DNA of 64,000 nt. Origin: Rhabditophanes sp. KR3021. Lineage: Eukaryota; Nematoda; Chromadorea; Rhabditida; Alloionematidae. The DNA is taken from NCBI GenBank assembly GCA_963281155.1, contig CAUJLY010000001.1, forward strand, positions 6,014,001-6,078,000, in the 5' to 3' direction. A program made the position numbers and the translations under genes. Below, in pieces: positions 11,492 to 24,426 of this stretch (position 1 is its first letter; each line of letters begins with the position of its first letter). The notes beneath the pieces are model-generated. The model was not told where the DNA came from. It saw nothing but the letters and a program-made list of their open reading frames with translations, and made no database searches.

Positions 11492-14400
11492 ATGTATAAT
11501 GACGGCATGAGCACATCCAATTCGGCTTCTTCGATGACTTCATCTCTTCCTTTTGACACAATATCCTTCACCGAAAATATCAAGGATGATTGCTTTAGAG
11601 ATCTTGGCATTAGTAGTGGAAATGGGTCCCGAATGACTAATTCAAACTCTACTCAACCCGTGGCCATTCCAAACGATTGGAATAATGATAAATATCTGCA
11701 AATTCCTACATCAACAACTCTAAGGCCTTCAGTTTCTACAAGTCATGTTAGTCGATGTACTTGTCAAAGTCATCGCCCCAGTATCGTTAAACTTTCATAT
11801 CAAAACGGTAATTGTTGCAAATTAAATATAAGCAGTTCTCTTTTCCTTAAAAGAATTAGTAGTTGTGTGTTAAAAAATGTTTTTTACACATTATTTCAAC
11901 TACATTTGAAACTCCAAATGCATTTACAAATTGGAGACTTCATTACTTTGCATAAAAAGTAAAGAATTCAAATTGATCCTTGATTAAATATATACAATTA
12001 ATTTTTGGTATACCTTTTCAGCCAACGTATCATACTCGACAAATAGCCTCGCTCATGGAAACCAGCAACATTGTAATAATCGGTAAGTGTGCTTGATAAT
12101 TGGTACTTTTTTTAATTAGTCCTCCTTATGATGTCGCCTTTAATCCTATTTATATACTTTAACTAAAAATACACTTTTCCCATTAACATTACCAAAGAGA
12201 GCAAAATTAAAACTACATCATCTAATGTGTATAAAAGTGCGGTAGTATAATAGATCTTTTAATTATTTGTATTGTGTGAAATAGTGTACATTCGGCATAA
12301 AATATTGTTAAAAAAATATTATCTTGTTTATTACATACTAATTTAGTATGTTACCGTTTGTTGGTTTACATGGATGCTCTTTTGGTATTATTTGTGATAG
12401 TTGTTTGGTAGAGTTTTATAAAAAGAAGAAAAATATAATTACAAGATGCCGTGTGTTCATAATACAATATCAAGTATAATATGGTGTCGTCAAATTAATT
12501 TTTATTTGTTTTTATCATTATCATTGCACGTCAATTGTATTTTGTGGTATCTATAACATCTTTCAAAATCATTTTGTGCTATTAGGGTCAAAAATAATAA
12601 ACTTTTTACATTATCTTATTTTTACAAAAAATAACAAATTACAGAAAGCTTATTGCCTCTCCTAAGATTTATTCTAACAAGATGCCTTCTGTTGGTCCAA
12701 ATGGGAGAATTCTAGTTAAAGGGGCTACATTTGGAGAAAGAGTTGCTGTATCATTTGACGATGAGTAAGTAATGTATATTTATTAATACATTAATTAATA
12801 TGTATAAATTTTTGTTATATTGTGGTATAATTTCAATGTTGACATTGCATATTCATCTCATAATTCTTGAATATTTACTTCTCATAATTCTTGACTATTC
12901 ACAATTCATGTCTCACATACCAATCATCTTTTTGACACTTCCAAAAGCGTATCATATTTCCTCTTTTAATTGGTCACAACACATTTCATGTTACAATGAT
13001 AGTTGTTCAATTTATTTTACACTTTCGATAACATTTACAGTTCATAACATCCGTACTAATGGCAGTAAATATGATATTGTAATTTCAGTTTACCATATTT
13101 TAAATGCACATAAATACATCAAAGTTGTTCTGTTAATAAATTTATAATTGCTAATGTGGCTAACTTAATGAGATTTAGTTTTAAATAAGGCGCATCTGGT
13201 AGTAGAGAATACTTGGAAAGATAAATGCCCTGAGTTAATTACTTTGTTAAGCAAATAGATACCATCAACAGATAGTTATTTTTAAAAAAAGCAAAGTAAA
13301 AAAATGGTATATTTAGTAGTCCGTTTAAGTCAAATATTATAATAACAAAAAGTGTTGTGACGATATTAAAGTTCTTCTATTTTATTGCACATTAATTTTT
13401 GTTACCGATAAAGCATTCAACTACTTTTTTGTTGAAAAGTTCTGTAAAATAATCATTAAATATATAAAAACGCCATAACTATAACGATTAATTGAAGCAT
13501 AAATACGGTCCTTCTTCTAAGTTGAAAATAGTGCCTTACCACAAACACATTCATAAAATTTAGAATAGTTGTGATTATCATTTGAAATTGTTTAAAAAAA
13601 TATTAAATCATTTATTTGACCAAATTGCTATATCCTTTCGTAGTCGTTTTTTCATGTGGAAAAAGTGAGTTTACATACGAGTTTAAAAAGAATAAATATG
13701 AAAATATTAGTGAGGGTACAATTTTTGTGGCTAAAATTTACTTTTAATACGTCTTTAACTTTTTTATTCCAAATTTAAGTGAACTAAATTCACTTTTATT
13801 TTGTTATTGTTTGCCATCCCAAAATATATAGAACTACAAACAGTTGTAATTTGACAAAAGAGTGACAAAAAAGTATTTTGCCAACAATATAATTTTTTAT
13901 TAAACCAAATGGAATATTCGTTAAAGTATTCTTCACAATAACTTTGGTGAACTGAATGCTTTGTTTTGTAGATTTTAACCCTTTTTAAACTAATTTTTGT
14001 TTGATTGTTTGCACTTTATAAACTTTTCAACACAAATATTAGTACGTCTAGTCCGTTTTCTGATTTTTGTTAATCTGGTTAATTTACAATTTGTGTAATT
14101 TAATACATTCATATTCTTGGTTCAAATTATTTAATCTAATTATAAAGTTTATTAAAACATTTGGTTTAGGCTATCCTGTGGATCTATGGAATGCAGACAA
14201 AATAGAAGTTGTGACTGGTCCACAAGTCAAGGAAATTTACTTGAATATAAGCCCCAGCATGTAACTCCAGCCAACAATCAAATTGCTCAAGTAAACAAAT
14301 TTTTATTAAATTTAAAAATATAACAAAATTTCTATTAAACTTAAAAATATAACAAAATATTTATTAAACTTAAGAATAGGACAAAATATTTATTAAACTT

Positions 14401-17400
14401 AGAAAATAGGGCAAAATGTTTATTAAACTTAAAAATAGGACAAAATGTTTATTAGACTAATCGCCTGAAATTATCTAAGCTTGAACACCATTTCACCTAA
14501 GATGTCAGCAACCGAACAAGTATTTTCATGATTGAGAATGTAGACATCAGGCATACTATATCTGCCATGGTCACAGTTAGTGATCTGCCTCTTGAATCTT
14601 TCAATTAGGATAAATTCCAGGTTTTAAGCTAACTCTTTGGTAGGAACTGGAAGCTTGAGGTGAAGAGTGTCAGTTGGATGGCTCTATTCTAGACTCCTTT
14701 TTGTCAAACAAATCAGCATTATTTAGAACACAATTGAATTTAGCAAAGTGTTTACTAATCTTTTCACCAATTTTGGACCCTCCGACATAGAACAGATCTT
14801 TCTCTGAGGTTTCATCGGTGGTGATTACATTATCGTCTAGCGTCAGTTTTGCTACAAATCTTGCCTGAAAGTTGACGTGTATTGCCAATGCATATGAGAG
14901 GTGATAAAATAATTTGCAGTAAGAGAGTGTTGATTTACTTTTCCTATAACAATCAGGTGAATATTTCTTAGCAAGTCCATAGAATAAGGTAGCAATGTTT
15001 CGTTGACCTAAGCCAGTATCATTAAACACCGTGCACATTTCTTTAAAATGTGATAAACTCGTTGCTTTGAACAGGTGAAGTCAACTTATTCTTGTCTCAG
15101 ATCGAATATTCCAATTGGATTGACAGATGTATCGGTGAAGGCAGGCGTATCCTAGATCTTTTTCGATTTGATCCATGTATGCTTCAACTTCTGGTCTACG
15201 TCGTATCAGCAACTTTTCTCTTTCACCCAAACTTGTGCCATTATTTATTTGAAACAAACCAACAAACTGATTTGGTTGTTTTGACTGGTCTGGAACTAAA
15301 ACAATTATTCATTATTTAAAATGCTTAACTTACTTTTAGTCGAGGAATCTTTTCTTCCGACAGATAACAGCTCTTCCCCAACGATAGGTGTTTCTTTCCA
15401 GTAACTTCATAGAACAGCTGTCTCGTACCAATGGATAAGGACATTTCATTCTTATTTCTTTTGAGAGTTTTCTTGACAGCGTTATTGATATCATTTTTCT
15501 CCATAGTTTGACTCCAATTTAAGTTAGTGGACAACTAAAATAAAGAGACAATAATTAGTGAAAATCATAGTTAAATCTAGACACCCATAAAAACCTTTAT
15601 AGAATACCCAAAATCGCTAATTTTTGGTATGAGTATTGGGTAAATGAACCATACCACATCCATGCCATATAGGTTTAATTGTAAGCTAAATAACAATATA
15701 AATGTGCATATTAAAAACATCAACAAATTTAAACATAAGTAATATTCATATTCTAAAAAATACTCTTTTAAAAAGAGACCTTTGGCATATGTTAACTTAC
15801 ATTTTATTAGAAATACAATATTTGACTAAAAATTAAGTAAGCTATTTATCAACAAAAGTACATAAGATTTTATTGTATTTGCATGTCGAAAATTGGTATA
15901 TTATTAATGGTAAACAATTGTGGTATTTTGAAAAGTATACAAACTGAGATTGTTCAAAAGGTATTCAAATTTAAACTTAAAAATTGCAACATTCCAAAGT
16001 ATTAAATTATGACATTTTAAAAAGTATACAAACTGAGATTGTTCAAAAGGTATTCAAATTTAAACTTAAAAATTGCAACATTCCAAAGTATTAAATTATG
16101 ACATTTTAAAAAGTATACAAACTGAGATTGTTCAAAAGGTATTCAAATTTAAGCTTAAAAATTGCAACATTCTAAAGTATTAAATTGTGATATTGTAAAA
16201 GCATTAATTTGAGATACTTTCAAGGATTAATTTGTATTCGTAAAAAAGCAGAGAATTGTAATATTGAATAGTAGACAATTTGGTGTTTTTTCTCGGAATC
16301 AAAAGTATAACCTATAATATTTAATTCGAATGTTATTATGATATTAATTTGAAAAAGAGATTAGAAGTCGTACTAAGTGTGAGATTAGGTGGGATTGTAA
16401 GAAAAAATATAGCTACACCATTTGGCTAAACACTTATGTTTAATATCTGTATATTTAATAGAATTAATAATGTAGGTACTTTTAATTAACAGAATATGCG
16501 ACAAAAGTTACTACAGCTTGAAGATTTTATAGATATTAGTTTTCGTGCCATTTTCACCTTTTAATATTATACTTTGAGTATCCAAAAATTAAAACGGACA
16601 TTTCATTTAATGGCTCGCTAAAAGGATTTAAAGGAACTAACTTCTTGTTCATCTTTCCCATTTTTATTTATTTAGGCATTTGTAACAAGATATAAACGTA
16701 TATTCTATATTTTAACTTTTTAAATATAAATTTAGCTATTACGTATCGCTTTTGTTTTTATTAAAAAATGGCTTCAGCTAATAATCTGTATGAAAATTTT
16801 CCAAAAAAAATGTCTACAACAAGCCATCCACCACCACCTAGAAAACGAGCTGGATCTATGTTTTTTGTAAGTGAAGCCTTAAAACTAAAAAATGATCTTA
16901 AATTGATATTAAATGGCATTAAATGTAATACTGTTATTATCCATGATATCAACATGTTTTGACTTTAAAATGTGTTTTTAAAATCTTATTTACCTTAACA
17001 CATTTTCAATTAACAATTAACACATTTCAAAATGTGGTTTAATAAATTATGATGACATACAAGCAAATGAATAATTCTATAAATAAAATATGGGATATAT
17101 TAAATATATACGAAAATATACATTAAGAGGGTGTCTAAGATGATGCAATAATTAATAATGAATGAACGTCATGTTCGGGATAAAGGAAATTTAGATAATA
17201 TGAACTTCTTATTTTCAGGTGTCGTCAGACATTTTAAAAGTTCAAGGATTTACTAGTCAATATCGCAAATTACTATCAAAAGGACATCGCAGAGAGTCAA
17301 GTCCAGGCGGATCTCTTCAGGATCAGTCCAATAATGGTTCTCAAGGTAAAACATTTCTTTTTTAAATCTTGTTTTGCTCCATGTTTTTAAAAAAGTGTGA

Positions 17401-20400
17401 GAGCATTTTGGTTTGTTATGAGGGAAAGTGTAAAAAATTAGTGTAGATATATATTTTTTCTACACTTTAACAACAAAGTAACGTTGAGGAATGGTTTTTT
17501 ATTAATTTGGTATGCGATTAGAGTTGTTGTATAGATTTATTTGGCAATTCTGAAATAATTATTATTTTGTTATCTAGGACATTTGTTTGAAGAATAACAT
17601 ATAATTTAGCTAACTTTTGATTTAGTCAATGCATTTATAGTAAGGCTAAACCTAATAATAAAGCTATATATTTAAGCAAAATATTTAGTATAGCAACCGA
17701 TTATATCACGTTTAATTTTTCATCCTTATCACAGATTGATACGCATCATGCCATATAGGACGACACTATAATAACACGCACTAAGCTTTTGTTAAATAAA
17801 GCTGTGTTTTTTAATGTTCGATTGACGCAACCGAAAAATTGTATGAAGCCGATGGTGTGATAAAGTAAGGATTAGGAGCTAAATGTAGTTGTGATGATTC
17901 TTTTCACTTTTGTGCATGCATATGTTTATTAATTCAATACTAATAAGTATTTTCATATTTTTCTTAACAATTTACGTTCTTTCACCATTTATATTTAATT
18001 TAGCGATAAAGTATTTCTCTTATTATATTAAAGTACACATTCATAAACTTTATTACATTGTCAGAATTGTATTTTACACCCTAGGTATATATCCCAATCC
18101 ACCTTCTTTTCATATAATTATTATTACACTTACTTTTTTCAAGTCAAAATACCTATATCACTTGTTTTACATAAAACTTTTAGTTAGCTATCCAAGCTTT
18201 ATAATTTTTCATATTATATCTACGAACCTTTTATGAAAATAATCCATCCCCTACTTTGTTTAAATTACTCTCAATAGTATCGTATTTAAAATTGCATTAA
18301 AAATCGAATTAGAATTTGTAACAAAATTCGAATTAGAGTTTGTATTAAATTCGCATTAGTTGCCAACTTTATGTATAACTTATTACAATTTAAGACAAAG
18401 ATTTGCTTAATTAATAATAGGCATCACTTTTATTTTGCATGTCTCTTAATCTCCTACTCGACAAAGCATTTTTCTAAACATATACCGAATAGCTAACTGA
18501 AAAGGCTTCTAGCATATTACATGTGATATGATGCAACCATTGAAAATGAATAAAAGTGTGAAGAGTCAAAAACAGTGCCAATACTTTACTGGTTATTGGA
18601 ATCGCACAGTTTGTGAAGACCCTGAATCACCTAATATTTATTCCTTTTCATCTTCCAAACGATCATCGGTCAATTCTATTATGGCTAATACGAAAGATGA
18701 TAGTGGCTTTTCAACGGGCCGAATTCTCTCTAGTCCTCTCCCACAGCTACCACCATTGACGTGTCACAATTGCGGGACAAAAGTTGACGCTCGAACACCT
18801 AAATTGAATCATATTTACCCGAATTGTCTAAATAACAGATCTTTGGACATCTACCACCCAAAGTATAATGTTAGGCCATCTATATCTATGAGACACTTTT
18901 CACGAAGTTTTTCACTACGAAGACGTTCTATTACTCATGCCTCGACACTTCATTCTACCTGCTGTATTTGTAATGGCAAACTTTGCCACCAACACCAAGA
19001 AAGCTTATTGATGCGTAACAAATATCCTTACAGTACTGAAGATGTACGTCGGTGTGGAGTGGAGGTCCCCAAAAGTTGTTTTATAAAAAGTTATTACATC
19101 TTTCCTCATTTTCCCTCATCGCCTTTATTTATTTCAGAAGACAATAGACGGAATGGAGAAGTACAATTCGAGTGTGCAGGTTCTGTTGATCAGGAAAGCC
19201 AAAAGAACGGGGGTCAGGGTAGTAGTGCAATTGTGAGAAAGATTAAGAGAAGGAAAAGCGGGTATGGAATTTCTATTACCAGGTATAGTGTGTCTTCTTA
19301 GGCAGATTTTTTTAGATTTATCCAGATTTACATGACTTTATATAGACTAGTCGTATTATTTAAAAATTTAAAAGTCAAAATCTTGCAAAAGCTCTTTTAT
19401 TTAAGAAAATCGTCACTCTTCCATTATCAAAATGAATAAACATCATAATAAGCAAATAAGAAATTATAAAAACAGAAAAAAAGTATAAAAATACATACCG
19501 CAAATATGTATAGAATGGCAAAAAAAGCATTTGCCCAATCATTCTTTCATCCATTTCTTGAAACTTGAGAGTGTTTGACTTTGCTATTAATACCACTAAA
19601 CATCTTGATTAATAAAATAATTAGAAGTAATAAATTAAATTATGTTCTAATTTAACACATTTACCGGAACATTAAAGTTAATAAAAACAAATACCCAACA
19701 TCACTTTCAAAATGTGGCATAACTTTTGAGAGGAAAAGCAAATATATTTGTGTAAACATTGTGAGAAGTTAGTTTTCTCATAATGATAATTTAATTTTTG
19801 TTCCAATAACTCCATACTAGAAACTAGATATTTGCCTTCATTTGCTTGTTATTGTGGTGGCAAAAGGTATTTTTTGGATATTGACTAATTACTTTCATTT
19901 TTTTGAATTAATGCCAGCAATATGGGCTTTTATTGTAGGAAAGTTTGCATGATATCACTTCAAAATAAGATAAAAGTTTTGTAAAGTTCGGATATCCTTA
20001 AATTGTTTATAAATAGTGTATGAATAGTTATAAAAATCTCAGTAAAAACGCAAGCCAGCATGAGACACTAAAATATATAAAGTTACAGATAATCTAAAAG
20101 TGACAATGATATTGAATAATAGATTTATATTCTCCTAATGTTGTCTATTTTAGTGATAGCACAGCCAAGATGAGGTGCCGCCAGCGGAAGGTCTTGTTTG
20201 AAAAAAGAAATACAAATTGTGATATGTCTTTGACATTGGCAATTTTGGGTTTGATTTTTGTAGTCATTGACTCTGAACTTACAGCTCTAAATTATGTGGG
20301 AAGGGTAATTTTGTGAATGTTTCAAAATCTATATTTAATATATTTTTTATTTCTCAAGGATAGTGTGGTATCTCTTGGGTTACGTATGGCATGTGTACTC

Positions 20401-22292
20401 TCAACGCTTTTGTTGGATCTTTCACTTATCAACTATCATGCTTTAGAAGTAAAAATTGCATTATTGGATTCTGGAGCTGACGATTGGAGAGTGGCGCTCA
20501 CTACAGAACGAGTAATAAAATTATGTGTTGAGTTGTTTGTGTGTTCGATATGTCCCTTACCGGGTGAGTATTTTGTTTTGATATCATTTAATATTATGGG
20601 AAATTTCAGTCAATTTAACAATATTTTGGCCTTATATCAACCCAATTGATAGAAATGTGACTATGGTTGAAATTCCTGTAACTATCTTGATGTCCATTCC
20701 TTGCTTCCTGCGTGCCTACTTGTTGTGTAGATTCATGGTTCTCCACAGCAAACAATTTCAAGTAAGTTTAAAGCCAAATACGTCGGTGGTGACATTTATG
20801 TATTTCTGTAAGAAGATTTAGTGCAACTAATCGTACAATTTAATTTAAATAATGTATTTTAAAAATTGAATATTGGATGATTTCATTAAATCTCCTACTT
20901 AGAGTAAGAATACATAAATTGAAGTCTCTTTTTGTGATGATAAAACTAAACAATTATTTTAGGATGCCGCGACACGGTAAGTATTAGTTGCTGTCAATAT
21001 CAGCAATCAAATCTTCTGATAATTGAACTATCCCGTAAGATTTGTATTAAGACAACCTTCATAGATAAGCATCTAATAATATATTTGGTATAGGTCCATT
21101 GCCGCGTTAAACAGAATCTCCATGGACTTCAGATTTGTGATTAAAACGATGATGGCAAACCATCCCCTCCGGGTACTGATTATCTTCACATGTTCTTTCT
21201 GGATAATTTTAGCATGGTGTTTTACTCAATGTGAACGTCACACTACTAACAAAAATATCAATGAATACCATTATATCAACAGCTTGTGGTTTATTATTGT
21301 AACTTTTATGTCCATCGGGTATGTTTTAATATTAAATAATAATTAGTATTGTCTTTCAGATACGGTGATATCACACCTTCCACTTTAATGGGCAAAGTTC
21401 TGGCCATTTTTTCGGGAATTGTGGGTGCTGGAGTTTCGTCTGCTCTTATTTCAGTTATAAGCCGAAAATTGGAATTGTCAAGAGCTGAAAAACATGTAAA
21501 TAACTTTATGGCTGATTCAAAATTAACGAATGAACGCAAAAATGCAGCTGCTTCTGTTTTACAACAGACATGGTTTATTCACAAATATCAAAGACACGCT
21601 CATAAGGGTGAAGATTTAAAATTAAGACAACATCAAAGGAAGTTTTTGCAAAGTATAAATGAATTTAGGAGAGTTAAATGGGAGTTAAGGAAATTATCAG
21701 ACAGGTAAAGTTTACTCAAGTAGCACATAATATAACCAACTAATATGTTATAAAATCGACTAATAAATACTCGAGTGTTGACTAATTGAATATATTTATT
21801 TTTAGGGGGAATTCGCTTTTGGATGTCGGGAAACTTCATAACGAAATGCATGAAACGTTGTGGGAAATGCACAAGACTCAAGATCAGTTCATAACTCAAA
21901 TAAGTTTACTAACTCAGAAAATAACGGATTTGCAAAATGTAATACTCAAGCAAAATAATATACCGAAAATCGCTGAAAATTTAGAGGAACAAGATGGTAG
22001 TAACCAAAATTTAATTGTTCCAGTTGGAGTCGTACATGGTTTTACAAGTGGCTTAAATAACAATGATTTTTGCTCACATACAAACAATCAGCAAGCAACG
22101 GCGTCAACATCACCAGGAACATTTTCAACCCGGTCAGAATCTCAACCAAAGTCGATTACAGATTCATTATTACAACATTCAGCACGATTTAAAACTTCCC
22201 TCCCATCTACTCCGCGTGACCACCGAGCAACTATTGTATTGGAAATTGAGCAACATTGTACAGCATCGACTCCATTAATAAGCAGAGATTGA
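11492..22292 (+). CDS. kcnl: SK-type small-conductance calcium-activated potassium channel (KCNN/KCNL)
   Basis: A closed 988-residue model uses exons 11492-11807, 12022-12082, 12645-12764, 14170-14290, 18513-19282, 20154-20304, 20359-20563, 20610-20761, 20963-20976, 21094-21318, 21360-21704 and 21806-22292. The first ~460 residues are a long cytosolic N-terminus, serine-rich, with CHNC and CCIC..CHQH cysteine/histidine pairs. S1 begins near NCDMSLTLAILG and S2/S3 carry YHALEVKIALLD and ADDWR; S4 follows. The pore is TFMSIGYGDITPST, split by an intron between SIG and YGD. Next come the calmodulin-binding domain (RAEKHVNNFMADSKLT.., LRQHQRKFL) and a C-terminal coiled coil. Calmodulin bound there gates the channel with calcium. 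Vertebrate SKs are 550-730 residues, so the N-terminus is extended. Poly(A) signal at 22430-22435. Channel identity is certain; joining of the N-terminal exons is inferred from phase. Confidence 0.88.
14291..14457. repeat. ~29-30 bp tandem repeat in a channel intron
   Basis: Five to six imperfect copies of a unit like AAAATATTTATTAAACTTAA followed by an ATAGGAC-like end. The array starts right after the splice donor at 14290. Confidence 0.75.
14471..15534 (-). pseudogene. Decayed antisense gene nested in the SK-channel intron
   Basis: On the minus strand a long coding-like series runs from a TTTTAG acceptor before 15534 to a stop at 14471. It includes the open blocks 15325-15534 (STNLNWSQT.., GTRQLFYEVTGKKH, EEKIPRLK), about 15080-15290 (PNQFVGLF, SLGEREKLLIRRRPEVEAYM), 14670-15080 (NDTGLGQRNIATLFYGLAKK) and 14471-14690 (ERFKRQITNCDHGRYSMPDV). 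Continuity is broken by an in-frame TGA at 15081-15083, a frameshift near 14680 and a TAA at 14624-14626. The splice near 15320 also does not keep phase. The protein family is not recognised. The last block matches the element nested in the transporter intron at about 30340-30450. It is probably a broken gene copy; one genuinely spliced gene with unusual introns remains possible. Confidence 0.6.
15930..16196. repeat. 89 bp tandem repeat, three copies
   Basis: Near-identical copies begin at about 15933, 16022 and 16111 (AAGTATACAAACTGAGATTG..); the third is the most diverged. Lies in a channel intron, upstream of the alternative first exon. Confidence 0.85.
16768..17345 (+). other. Alternative 5' exon pair of the SK-channel locus
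   Basis: Exon 16768-16866 starts with an ATG (MASANNLYENFPKKM.., PPPPRKRAG) and joins in phase 0 to 17219-17345 (SSDILKVQGFTSQYRKLLSKG), whose other two frames are closed. The 17219 exon could also accept the phase-0 exon ending at 14290. Its 3' end is in phase 1, but the next large exon (18513) needs phase 0, so a further exon is missing or this is a short isoform. One option is an acceptor before GACATTTG near 17578, which gives a stop six codons later, with AATAAA downstream near 17660. Coding status is likely; connection is unresolved. Confidence 0.5.
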
Positions 22293-23302
22293 TTATAATA
22301 TTCCGGGTGTATAAGTATTTTATTATTGTAACAGAAGCGCGCTGATCAGGAGATTCCTTCACTCTTTTATAAGACACGCTTTGTATAATTCATATTTGTA
22401 TAATCTTTTGTATATGTTCATTTATTTGGAATAAATAATCTTTAATATGTAGTTTGCTCATAGCTTTTTATTTTCAAAGATCACATTACTTAGTCCAAGT
22501 CTACTTACATTTATACAAATCACAAATTAGCATAACTTAGACCATTTCCTCTAATTAGTGGCAGGAACATAATCTTGCCATAGATTAAACATAATCAGTG
22601 CAAATGTATTAATAAATTTTTAAAGTTCTCAGTTTTTATATAACTTGAGAAATGAACTTGATGTTAGAAAAGTTCTTTGGAATAACACGCCAGGTTATAC
22701 AAATTTATTGTTTATTATATGCCACTTGCTTCATTCATATCAATTTTATATAATCTCTGATAGCCCAAATACATACGTTATTTTTTTAAATATTTAAAAT
22801 CATTTAAAACAAATTAATCTTAAATCATAAATGAATATTAAAGTGTGTCGCAATTATGCACTAATGGAGTTACTTCCTCAATAAAAATATTTTCTCACTG
22901 TCATATCAATTTCACATTAACTTTTAAAAAATAACTTTATTTACAATTACAGCAAAAATGAAAAACTGACCTTTTAAAAAGTTGAAATTTAGTCTATTTT
23001 TAATTGCACAAAAGATGCCAACAATTTCCGAAGACACATTGTTTGATGTTTCAAGGACTTTCTGTAGAACATAAGTACTTAGTAAATTTATTGTCCTAAT
23101 TAAAAAAACAAAATGAGATCAAATTGAGCTATTAAATATGTAACAAAAACTAATACGCATAATTTATTTTTGATGTTTCTCACAATAGTAGATATCAACT
23201 AAATAGCAGCACAAACTATAATTTAACAAAACCTTTATGAGTCATATGTATAAATGATATGATATTAAGAGCACTTGAAAGAATCACAGTGCCCATGTTG
23301 AA
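22293..23302. other. Intergenic, no gene seen
   Basis: AT-rich. Contains the channel poly(A) signal at 22430-22435 and, just before the protease-like gene, a four-codon upstream frame starting at 23295 whose stop overlaps the main ATG. Confidence 0.5.
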
Positions 23303-24426
23303 ATGAGTGTTCTTAAACTATTTTATTTATTACTGGCTATTGTATTAGCAAAAATCGAGTGCGATGTTGAGAATTCACTCTATTATTATGGTAAAAATTT
23401 ATCCGCATGCACTTAATAATCTTTTTAGACTCCTCAACTTGTGGAATAGCACCGACTTTGTTAAAACACCAGAAAAAGTATCTTAATAAATCATTAAATG
23501 ATAATAAAATAGAGGTCGAAAATTCGAGAATTCCTTGGGCAGTTCAAGTTGAAAATATAGATGGAATTATTTGTGGTGGCGTTCTTATATCTCATATAAA
23601 TGTAATGGTTTCGCAATTGTGTATTAAGAATATCTCTTATTTACCAACAAATCAAGACATTTTAAGTAAATTAATCATCAAATTGCAAGCTCCATGCGAC
23701 AATGAGATTTGCAACAAGAAAAATGTTCTAAAGCGTTATCCAGTATCTATTTACAATCCACATTCATTTAATAATACTCACCAAAATGTTGTTATTTTAG
23801 AACTTGATGAAGCTATTTATGAAGTTCCACACGTATGTATTGATTTTCTAGAGTCTAATGAGACAGGTAACTATGAAAATGAACTGATTTCGTACAATGT
23901 CTTTTATTCCGGAAATAATACAATGGTCCCACATTTCTATTCTTCATTTTACGTTAATTACGGAGTAAATAACTCCAATAATGAATGCATTAATTCAGAC
24001 AACCCTGGAGGGAAATATATCTGTATTAGAAGTGATGATAGAAACGAATACAGTTTGGATAAAAATAATTTGTCTTTCTCTGATTCTGTTCATTTCAAAA
24101 CGTATCAGTATCTTCAAAAACCGTTTAAAGAAAGTACGTGTTCGTCACAAATTAATACAGCCAAGACGTACAATGAATTTGAGCTCACTAGTAAGTTTAA
24201 CGAAGGTCCATGTCTTGGGGATTCAGGTGGTTCAATAGGAAAATGGATAAATTATCTAAATGAAACGAGATATATGATTGTTGGAATTGTTAATGGCGGC
24301 ATAAGCACTCTTTGCAATAAACTAAACAAAATCGTGTTTGTAGAAAATTCTTTCCCTATAAATATTTACACCAATATATCATGTTTTGCTACGGAGATCA
24401 ATCAATTTATTAGCCAAGCTATTTAA
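23303..24426 (+). CDS. Secreted trypsin-fold serine-protease homologue, triad degenerate
   Basis: Exons 23303-23390 and 23429-24426 (38 bp intron, phase 1), 361 residues with a signal peptide (FYLLLAIVLAKIEC). The chymotrypsin fold is shown by IPWAVQV, CGGVLISHINVMVSQLC and GPCLGDSGGSIG, where the nucleophile Ser is kept. The usual TAAHC motif reads VSQLC, so the catalytic His is Leu, and the Asp position reads NVVILEL, so Asp is Asn. It should therefore not be an ordinary protease. Nematode and insect serine-protease homologues without activity act as binding or regulatory proteins; a function here is inference only. N-glycosylation sites are frequent. A poly(A) signal AATAAA lies at 24458-24463. 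Confidence 0.75.

Noticed and set aside
12800..13147. Plus-strand frame inside a channel intron
   Set aside because: Hydrophobic AT-rich translation typical of intron sequence; phases do not fit flanking exons.
15092..15319. Plus-strand frame inside the channel intron
   Set aside because: Opposite strand of the decayed nested gene, which explains the sequence better.
17910..18236. 108-codon plus-strand frame
   Set aside because: Made almost only of Phe, Ile, Tyr and Leu codons; it looks like AT-rich noncoding DNA, not a membrane protein.
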